Origin: Ligustrum vulgare
Taxonomy: Eukaryota; Streptophyta; Magnoliopsida; Lamiales; Oleaceae
Assembly (NCBI GenBank): GCA_963555705.1
Contig: OY743184.1
Location: 27,296,639-27,360,638 of the forward strand
Direction of reading: 5' to 3'
DNA: 64,000 nt
Below are positions 56,501 through 64,000 of the stretch, piece by piece. The notes under the pieces were generated by a model that saw only the letters and a list, made by a program, of their open reading frames with translations, searched no databases and was not told the DNA's origin. The translations under genes were made by a program, and so were the position numbers. How positions within the stretch are numbered: the stretch's first letter is position 1; every line of letters begins with the position of its first letter.

Positions 56501-57436
56501 ACAAAGAGAGACTTACACTTCAATTCCAATATAGTGTGAAGATGTTGAAGAAGTTTAAACAATATAAAACCAAGAATCTTCACAAAACTTTCTTCCAAAA
56601 ACTTTGATGAATTTGATAAAACAAGGTTTAGATCAATCAAAGTTTTATAAAAATAAAAGATGAATAAAAACTAAGTAAGAACACTAAATTTTCACAAGAA
56701 AGTTTGTATAAAATGTTTTCAAAGTTGTTCAAATTGAATGTGAATGAAATGGCTATTTATAGATCAAAAAATTCAAATTCAGCAACTTTCGGTTGACCAA
56801 TTCTGGAGTTTCGGTCGACCGAATCATTAATATAGCCGTTACACATTCAACCGTTGAACTTTCGGTTGACCAATTGGTCGACCGAAACTTTCGGTTGACC
56901 AAAAGTTCGGTCGACCGAAAGTCAACTGTTGACTTTCGGTTGACTTTTGAAAAATATGAAAATTTTCGATTTTTAGGTTTCTAACTTGTTTTTCAAAGTG
57001 GTTTAACATAGTATAATCATGATTTAAGATCAAATAACCTTTGAAAGACAATCTTGACTTATATAAAAATATTTTATGCAAGTGATGAATTTCCAAGTAA
57101 GTTTCCTGATGCATAAAAATCATTTTCGAGCTCGTTGAAATTCATCGCTAAAGATTGAGAGTGTTATACCTTTACATAGGTTAAATCAACTTTTGAACTT
57201 GAACTCTAATTCTTGATCTTCATATCATGCTTTTCGACTTTGATCTTTGAATTTCTTTTGCGTCTCATATGCTCGATCACATAATTTTGATTTATATCCT
57301 TGAGAGACGATTTGAACATAGAGTGCTTTGAATATTTATCATTACATGAAACACTTGAAGCACACATGTTAGCAACACAATAAATTCTTGTTTGTTATGA
57401 TCAAAACAATAAGGTCAAATTGACCATAGATCAACA
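53587..57436 (-). repeat. 5' LTR of the Copia element, split by a solo LTR
   Basis: Equivalent to 47573-49443 when the inserted 54061-56041 and one copy of its TSD are removed (about 1864 bp). Palindrome array at 56795-56945. It ends GATCAACA next to the TSD. Confidence 0.88.
54061..56041 (+). mobile_element. Solo LTR (1981 bp) inserted in the Copia LTR
   Basis: TGATAAGTGTGTTTTTACAC ... TTGAGCGAACA with a perfect TSD CTCTC (54056-54060, 56042-56046). Same superfamily as 1151-2635 and 4536-6207. The middle (about 54470-55260) is rich in ctgctg/gcagcag triplets; long serine-rich frames there on the minus strand are repeat artefacts. Being younger than a near-pristine Copia LTR, it is one of the most recent events in the window. 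Confidence 0.88.
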
Positions 57437-57441
57437 GACAA

Positions 57442-59780
57442 TTCTTGCTGGGGAATTGGACAACAACATAGAATTGCCAACACAAGTAGCAACGTCAAAT
57501 AATTCCTCTAAACTTCGTGTGATTAAAATAGGAAATCAACAATTCAAACAAATCAATCTAAACAATTGAATATCGGAATTATAAATATCAAAAGCGATAA
57601 CACAATAAATTATTTAACGTAGTAAAACCCTCAAATGAGAAAGGAAAATCAACGAGGCAAAAAGATAATTTCACTATTACCAAATAATAGGAATACAATA
57701 TTTTCCTCCCTAGATTTTTGCTCTAAAACTAGAGGTAACCAATACACACTTTCAAGAATTAATCTTGGCACCTAAAATATACATTATCTAATAAAATAGA
57801 TGGAACCCCAACAATATCAATAATATGGAGATAATAATGCACCTAAACCATTTTAAGATAAAACTTAGAAAAATCCAATTTTTTTGAAGAAGAACACTTC
57901 AATAATCAACATTTCCTTCTCCAAAATAATACTAGAAAATGCACCTTTATTCCTCCATTATTTGATGCGTGTATGTGTGTATTTTTCGATTGAAAAATCA
58001 AGAAGAACCACCGTTTTTTCTCCCAGCCGCGATCAATCCTTTATTCCCAGCCTCCGTTGCGTGAATTGTCTCTCAGTACAAAAATGATTCTAGCCTTTTT
58101 GCTTTTTAGGTTAGTGGAAAAGTTGTTTATGATTGCACCAAAGTCCTCCACCTTCCAATTCACATTTAAAATGGGTTGGACCAATTTATTATTAATAATG
58201 GGTTGGGGCAAAAAACCATTAAGCTCAACAATTCTTTCAAGCAGTCCGCTCTATTGCCCAATGTGGACAATATAACAATTACCCACATCAAATGAAAAAC
58301 AGTCAAATGTCAAATTTTAATATTAGAGACACTTGACTTTTTTACATTGGAGGTGGACAAAGTATTTTCGTTCTTTCAAGGTGTTGGGAGCTTTTCCCTT
58401 GCAGATCTGTCATTTCTCCTATTCAAGGCGATCAATAGGGATCCGACCCCTAGCCACGTTAGAAAGACCTTTGGACTACGAGGTGGTTAGGGTTCGAGTT
58501 GGTGTCTTAGACAGTTTGTAACCTGACCTTTCGGTTACATGTAATGTGATGGATGTGAAATCTTTGCAAGGACGACTAAAGTCAAGTCTCCTATTTTTCG
58601 CCCATGATAGCATGTGCGAAGCCACGTGGCTATGTCGACTAGGATATGACATGTTGGTGTTAGATAATTAACGTTTATTCCTTTACGAAGGTAGTCAAGA
58701 ATTCAATATTCTCTGTCTAAAAATTTAAACCTTTTGAGTCACTTGTGCACCCAATACAAATTCGCCGTTTTTTTTAAACTTATTTTCGAAGTGCGTATAA
58801 TCATATCCTCCTCGTCTTTTTTATGTTGTTAGGGGAGCTTCTATTTTGCATCTCTAGTGTGTTTGTACAATTGCACACGTAACTTGCATGCTGAGAATAG
58901 TGGAGACGATATGTTTTCCACATCATAACTTTGAAGATCCAATTAAGATTATTGACAAATTAGATACAAAAAGCGACAAAATATACCATTTCCAGATCAA
59001 GGGCAAACATGGATAGAAGCAGCACTTCCACGTATGGTTCACCGATAAAACTCCAAGATCACAAGACACCAAGAACAAACTTGTCAAAGTTGATGAATCA
59101 ATGATGCACATTAAAAAATAGGGACATTTGCATGGATGACAAGAAAATGCATAATGCCAAAAAAAAAAAAAATGACAACTTTTCAAAATGTGTTAAAAAA
59201 TGACTAATTTTTCCCATGAAAAGTCCAATATGCCCTCACACCACTACAAGACAAATTTTGAATCATGCAAGTGGGCTCAACATATGATTGATGTGATGTA
59301 CATCAAGTTTAACAACTACCCAATGGACAAAGAAATTAGCCAATGGATAAAAGATTGAGCAAATTTTATTTTTTTAATTAATTGAAATAAAACGTAAATT
59401 TCAATTTGTTTTCTTCCATTTTATTTGAATACTATCTCTTTTGCACCAAAAGAGTTTTCACTCCATCTCCATTAACACTTCAAAGAAGATACAATTTGGA
59501 GCTTGAAATTCCATTTTGAAAGGTAAGCATTTTTGTAACATATGAATATGGGCATTAAACATATTGATGTTTTGTTAATGATTCATGATTCCACTTTTTA
59601 ATATCTTGAGACCCATAGATTTGGATTTGGGTGACACAATAAGTTTCCTCAAAAATTCATAAAGATCTTTCTTTGTTGTGATTTTGTTCATGTGTTTAAG
59701 TGTTGTGATAGTTGAGTATTGATGAAAAACATTAATTTTTGTTGAAATTTTACAGCAAGAACCCTAGCTTTTGAGTTTTA
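57442..59780. other. Gene-free, transposon-derived flank
   Basis: No supported gene. Short frames (for example at 57884-58087 and 58333-58521) have no recognisable domain. A 13-A run lies near 59160. Confidence 0.4.
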
Positions 59781-59789
59781 GACGCACAG

Positions 59790-61380
59790 TACAGACCGTC
59801 GTTTTTGACGGTTCATCTGTCGAACCCGACAGTTTTTAAATGTCGAAACAGACATTTTAACTATCGGGAATCACAGTTGAAGATCGATAACATGAACAAC
59901 TGAATGCGAGGCTATCTAATTTAATTTTCAATTTAAATTTGTGAAATGCATCAATTTTTTACGTACATATACTGTTGTTTCAGGAATGAGTGATAATTTG
60001 CGATTCATCGTCTCGTATGACGGAGAGTTTGTGAACGTAGATGATGAATGGAAGTGGCGTGAGAACAAGACTACATCTATTGTAGTGCCTAGCGATATCA
60101 CAGTGGAAAGACTACACTGCATTGATTGATTGACAATGTAGATGTGAAATATTCATTTTGATCAGTGAATGTTGTGAATTATCTTTGCAAAACACTATTG
60201 TCAGAATACTACCTAAAGGCAAATTCATTTGAAACTACCATTGTATTGTGTAGTGAACTACAGATTCATACACTACAATCAATGTTGTTAACATCCAGAA
60301 AAAATACCAAGAAATTCTATATTTCGCATAGTTAAGCTTTTACTAAGTGCAAAAATTCCAACTGGTACGGTTATCACTTCTCGAAAATAATTTCTCCACA
60401 GATGCACATTAACATGCTACATTTAAACATGCTCATCTACAAAACGAACTAGAACGATTCCAATAAAATTTAGTTGAATCAGGAAAATGCACATCGAAAG
60501 ATGACATTGTTGTAGTCAAAGTTCGAACTAGACTAATTTAAATCATCCTAAACAGCAACTGCTGCATCAATTGGCGATCGTGTGTTGACCGATGGAATTC
60601 TTGCCCGAGTCGGCTAAGCGGAATTGCAACTACTGCATCAATTGGGCTGAGAACTACAGCTCAGCAAGTTCTGTCAAATACCCAAAACAAGAATTCTTAA
60701 ATTCTTATTTCTGGGAACTGTCCAATCTATCAAATACAAGCTTTATGTACTTCAACTGACTCCTCTGTGATATGTGTGCGCAAATTCTGTCTTGCTCTGA
60801 TAGTAAGAATGAGAAATTTATCTGCATGTTATAAAGAAGGCACATCATGAGGATAATAGTCCACATATCATTTATCCACATGCAAGTAGATGTAAGCCGA
60901 AGTTAGTAAACAGAAATGTATATTGAATGAAACAAATAATCTCATCTGTCGAGAATAACAGATGTCATCTGTTGAGAATGATAGATTTTTCTTGACAGAT
61001 GATTATAAACGTCACAATCTAATTAGAGTCTCTCACATGCACCCAAGTAGATCTCCCAATTGTTTTTTCTAGGGTCATGTGTACTGCAGTAGTCCAAATG
61101 CATGTTAGTTTCAAGAAAATTTCAAATGTTAGAGCGATAGCCATTAATTGATCTGAGACTAAGAACTAAAAATAGAGAAAACTACTAGTTCAAATTCTAA
61201 ATAAGATAATGAGTTTTTCGGGTGAAAACATAAATATTTCCCATGATTTTTGTGCTGTTGAAGAAAAAAAAAAGCATATGTTGAGAATAATAGAAGTATC
61301 TATCGAGAACGACAGAATCTCGACAGATGCTTCGGTGCAAGTACATCTACCGTCAACTATCGGGAATCTTCATATGTGGT
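59790..61380. repeat. Dispersed CTGTCGA/TCGACAG words around the MULE remnant
   Basis: Short related inverted words (ctgtcgaacccgacag at about 59817, atctgtcgagaataacagatg at about 60945, tatcgagaacgacagaatctcgacagatg at about 61299) recur on both sides of the transposase remnant. They may be subterminal repeats of that element. Apart from these, 60130-61430 has no gene. Confidence 0.35.
59986..60129 (+). pseudogene. MULE transposase N-terminal exon remnant
   Basis: After an acceptor-like gtttcag at 59977-59983, the frame MSDNLRFIVSYDGEFVNVDD and on to IVVPSDITVERL corresponds to the N-terminal module of plant MuDR transposases ('...Y.G.FV...D....Y.GG......V....T...L'). It stops at 60127-60129. 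The rest of the transposase is not visible downstream. Confidence 0.5.
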
Positions 61381-61433
61381 GAAACGTATAATTTAGAATC
61401 CTCTATCTTGATGAATGGAAAGATGAAACTGCT

Positions 61434-62398
61434 TGATGTAAACCACGTAGCAATTGTAGCTACGCAACCTACAAAATATTGAATCGACCCAAGAACGTTA
61501 AAGAACCACGATTAATGGATCCAATTAAAATCAATTGAACCAAGCAACCAATACAATCACAGGGATATATTGACCTCTTGATCACAAACAATATTAATTT
61601 TCACCTAAGTTTGAACAAACAAGATTAACTCACAAGTTCGAATCGTATTCAATGAAGAATAGAGTTTGAAAGCAATTTTCCTCACAATAATAATATCAAA
61701 ATAGTCTAACCTAATAATGAAAATTACATCCCTTTAAATAGGGTCAAATCTGGCTTTAGGAGCCCTAATTCAACTAGGAAAGAAATTGCTCAAATATGGA
61801 AAGAAATAAAAATAACAGAAAAATAAGGATTTCAAACGTCTTAATAGTTACGGCCGTGACTACTTCCTTTACGGTCGTAAATGAATTACTGGTTCACACT
61901 TACGGCCGTGACACCATGACTTACGACCGTAAGTCCAAAATTCCCAAATCCAATTTTTTGAGCAGTGACTTCATTACGGCCATGACTTCTAGTGTTTACG
62001 ACTGTAATTCCAATTCCTCGCAATTTCAATTTCGATCTGAGGCCCGATTACGGCCGTGACTTCCCAAGTTTACGGCCGTAACTTTGTTTTCTTGAAATTT
62101 CGATTTTTCTTCAGTAAGCTCGTTACGGCCGCGAGTCTCCAAGGCTTGTGTCCGTAAATGTAATAATTCCCCTTCTCCTTCGACGGCTTGAATGAGGTTG
62201 ATCCACTTGTCGTCTTGGCTAGGTCCCAACATGGAACTTACTTCTTTTGATGACATGAACATTGTTTTGGCCATTGTTTCATGTACTGGCTTGTCCATTG
62301 CTTCGTTGGCCCTCTTCATTTGCAATCGAGTCATCTGTCCTCCTTTGATCATCAACGGATCTTTGCGCAGACTTGTACTCGTGGTCTTGATCACATCA
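61434..62398 (-). repeat. 3' LTR of a second chromovirus-like Gypsy element
   Basis: TGATGTAAACC...GATCACATCA on the plus strand, same end as the 14396 LTR; the left border is inferred from TG. On the minus strand a PPT (complement of ttccctccctcc, 62399-62410) precedes it. It has TTACGGCCGTGA-type palindromes at 61847-62135 and a TATA-like tatttaaaggg (complement near 61727). Related to, but clearly diverged from, the 13490-17834 family. Confidence 0.65.
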
Positions 62399-63388
62399 TT
62401 CCCTCCCTCCTCGAAAGGATTCTACCTCGAATCTGTACCTGTATCAAATGGAGATAGATCAGAAACATTAAACGTAGCCGAAACATTATACTCACCGGAA
62501 TATCTAGTTTATAGGCATTGTTGTTGATCCTTTCAATCACTTAAAATGGACCATCTCCTCGCGGTTGTATCTTTGATTTGCATTGTTCCGGAAACCGCTC
62601 CTTCCTCAAATGTACCCAAACCCAATCATCGGGTTCAAAGATGACGTTTTTTCTTCCTTTGTTAGCCTGCGATGCATAATGTTCATTTTTCTTTTCAATT
62701 GCCAACCTCACCTTGTCGTGGAGTGATTTAACCATCTCAGCATTTTTCTTTCCATCCAAACTACCGCGTTATTCACAAGTAAAGGAATTAAATTCAATGG
62801 TATTATCGGATTAAAACCATAAACAATTTCAAATGGTGAACAAGAAGTAGTAGAATGTATAGCCCTATTATATGCAAATTCAATAAATGATAAACACTCT
62901 TCCCAATTTTTCAGATTTTTATTGATTATGGTGCGCAACAATTGAATCATGGTCCTATTTACTATCTCGGTTTGTCCATCGGTCTGTGGGTGACGAGTTG
63001 TAGAGAAAAGTAGTTTTTTCCCTAGTTTGTTCTACAAGACTCTCCAAAAATGACTAAGAAACTTAACATCCCTATCTGAGACTATACTTTTAGGAACCCC
63101 ATGTAAGCGCACAACTCCCCTAAAGAAAATATCAGCTATGTTGGTAGCATCATCAGTTTTGTGGTAAGGTATGAAATGTGCCATTTTACTAAAAAGATCC
63201 ACTACCGAAAAAATCGAATATCTTCCCTTCTTAGTCCTAGGTAAACCAAAAATAAAATCCATAGAGATATTGACCCAAGGCTCGCTAGGGGCGGGTAAAG
63301 GCATATATAATCCATGGGGTTTAATCCTAGACTTTGCCCTCTTGCAAGTAATGCATCTACTAAAAACCCGATCCACATCAACCTTCAT
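62026..63388 (-). pseudogene. Gypsy integrase and pol C-terminal tail
   Basis: Minus strand. 63388-63032 holds the integrase core: [57 protein letters not shown] and [14 protein letters not shown] (two of the D,D,E acids visible). A stop follows; then 62950-62541 gives the end of the core and the C-terminal domain: [29 protein letters not shown], then a GPF-like motif. The frame next reads NNAYKLD, EYNVSATFNVSDLSPFDTGT, DSR-stop-NPFEEGGNDVI, and continues over the PPT into the LTR as MIKTTSTSLRKDPLMIKGG..., to 62026. Stops at three places make it non-functional. Confidence 0.75.
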
Positions 63389-63394
63389 CTTAGG

Positions 63395-64000
63395 TTAATA
63401 AAAATGTTCACTTAGGATATCTAAGGTTTTTTTAATCCCAAAATGATCCATTAAACCTCCACTATGGGCCTCCCTCACAAGTAATTCCCTCATTGAACAC
63501 TTAGGTACACACAACCTATTCTCCCGGAATAAATAATCATCATGCTTAAAGAATCTATCCACAGCCCCCTTACCATATGAATCATAAATACTAGAAAAGT
63601 CCGGATCATTAGCATACATGTCCTTAATGTATTAAAACCCAAGTAATTTAGCAGTCAACGAAGTTAAAAGCACATACCTTCGACATAATGCGTCAGCCAC
63701 CACATTTTCCTTACCTTGTTTGTACCGAATGACGTAGGGAAAAGTTTCAATGAACTCCATCCACCTTGCATGTCTCTTGCTCAGCTTAGCTTGACCCCTC
63801 AAATGCTTCAGAGACTCATAATCGGTGTGAATCACGAACTCCAGTGGCCACATGTAGTGTTTCTGTGTCTCCAAAGCTTGCACAAGTGAGTACAACTCTT
63901 TGTCATAGGTGGGATAATTAAGGGCATCCCCCTTTAGCTTCTCACTGAAATAGGCTATCGGTCTTTGATCTGTGATGTTGTTGATGGCCCTACAATCAAC
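63395..64000 (-). pseudogene. Gypsy RT stub fused to RNase H, and integrase zinc-binding domain
   Basis: Minus strand from the window edge: [10 protein letters not shown] (an RT palm motif) runs in frame straight into [40 protein letters not shown] and [20 protein letters not shown], which is RNase H; so the RT catalytic core with YxDD has been deleted cleanly. RNase H ends [19 protein letters not shown]. After a stop, 63619-63395 holds the integrase zinc-binding domain (LCVPKCSMRELLVREAHSGG, LMDHFGIKKTL). The element continues beyond the window. Confidence 0.8.

Larger units (their letters stand above)
47573..57436 (-). mobile_element. SIRE-like Copia retrotransposon carrying a LOG cassette instead of pol
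   Basis: Near-identical LTRs at 47573-49443 and 53587-57436 (the latter enlarged by a 1981-bp solo LTR), flanked by a perfect TSD GACAA (47568-47572, 57437-57441). The primer site TGGTATCAGAGC (complement of 53573-53584) lies 2 bp from the 5' LTR. A polypurine tract (complement of ttccccctttttg at about 49446) lies at the 3' LTR. Both place the element on the minus strand. The internal region has only a damaged gag. Protease, integrase, RT and RNase H are absent, and a plus-strand two-gene cassette (about 49840-52010) sits in their place. LTR similarity (one ~7-bp indel and few substitutions seen by eye) points to recent insertion. Confidence 0.88.

Overview
The window looks like nuclear DNA of a flowering plant, almost certainly a eudicot. 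It is AT-rich, has GT-AG introns, one intact seven-exon plant gene, and is otherwise dominated by nested transposable elements: Ty3/Gypsy and Ty1/Copia LTR retrotransposons primed by initiator Met-tRNA, solo LTRs, Helitrons, MULEs, hAT, Harbinger and Stowaway elements. No species can be named from sequence alone.

Layout. 1-9.6 kb: a decayed plus-strand Tat-like Gypsy element (gag end, protease, RT/RNase H, integrase). It is interrupted by two solo LTRs of one LTR superfamily (1151-2635; 4536-6207) and followed by the two tandem arrays typical of Tat 3' UTRs, one of which holds a hAT MITE. 10.2-11.7 kb: a non-autonomous Harbinger-like element. 12.1-19.7 kb: an unusual low-complexity domain, first a 'ggtcaca' array that inverts midway and then a long G-rich array, split by a complete non-autonomous chromovirus-like element (13490-17834, TSD ATTGG). 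20.2-21.4 kb: a MULE transposase remnant and two unidentified candidate exons. 22.7-26.4 kb: microsatellites and Helitron-like copies.

26.6-30.5 kb: the one clear host gene, a seven-exon kelch-repeat protein of 422 residues with an N-terminal membrane anchor. 30.9-36.0 kb: a Stowaway MITE, a pseudogenic RRM exon and a duplicated non-coding block. 36.3-38.8 kb: a 2.5-kb solo LTR. 39.65-47.12 kb: Helitron-like copies and a long-TIR MULE, all enclosed by a pair of ~110-150 bp inverted repeats.

47.57-57.44 kb is the most interesting part. It is a SIRE-like Copia retrotransposon on the minus strand with near-identical LTRs, TSD GACAA, PBS, PPT and a damaged gag. Its pol has been replaced by a plus-strand cassette of two intact, intronless ORFs. 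One is a 178-aa basic, cysteine-rich protein resembling the nucleic-acid-binding proteins of betaflexivirid plant viruses. The other is a complete LOG-type cytokinin-activating enzyme (205 aa). The cassette has a duplicated upstream block, a shared TTTAAATAG motif before each ORF, and three hairpin repeats after LOG.

59.7-61.4 kb holds a MULE transposase N-terminal remnant, and 61.4-64 kb a minus-strand chromovirus-like Gypsy element. The latter has an in-frame deletion of the RT core and a pol reading frame that continues through the polypurine tract into the 3' LTR. Several LTR families here carry arrays of GC-core palindromes in U3 (TTACGGCCGTAA and TTTCGGTCGACCGAAA types).
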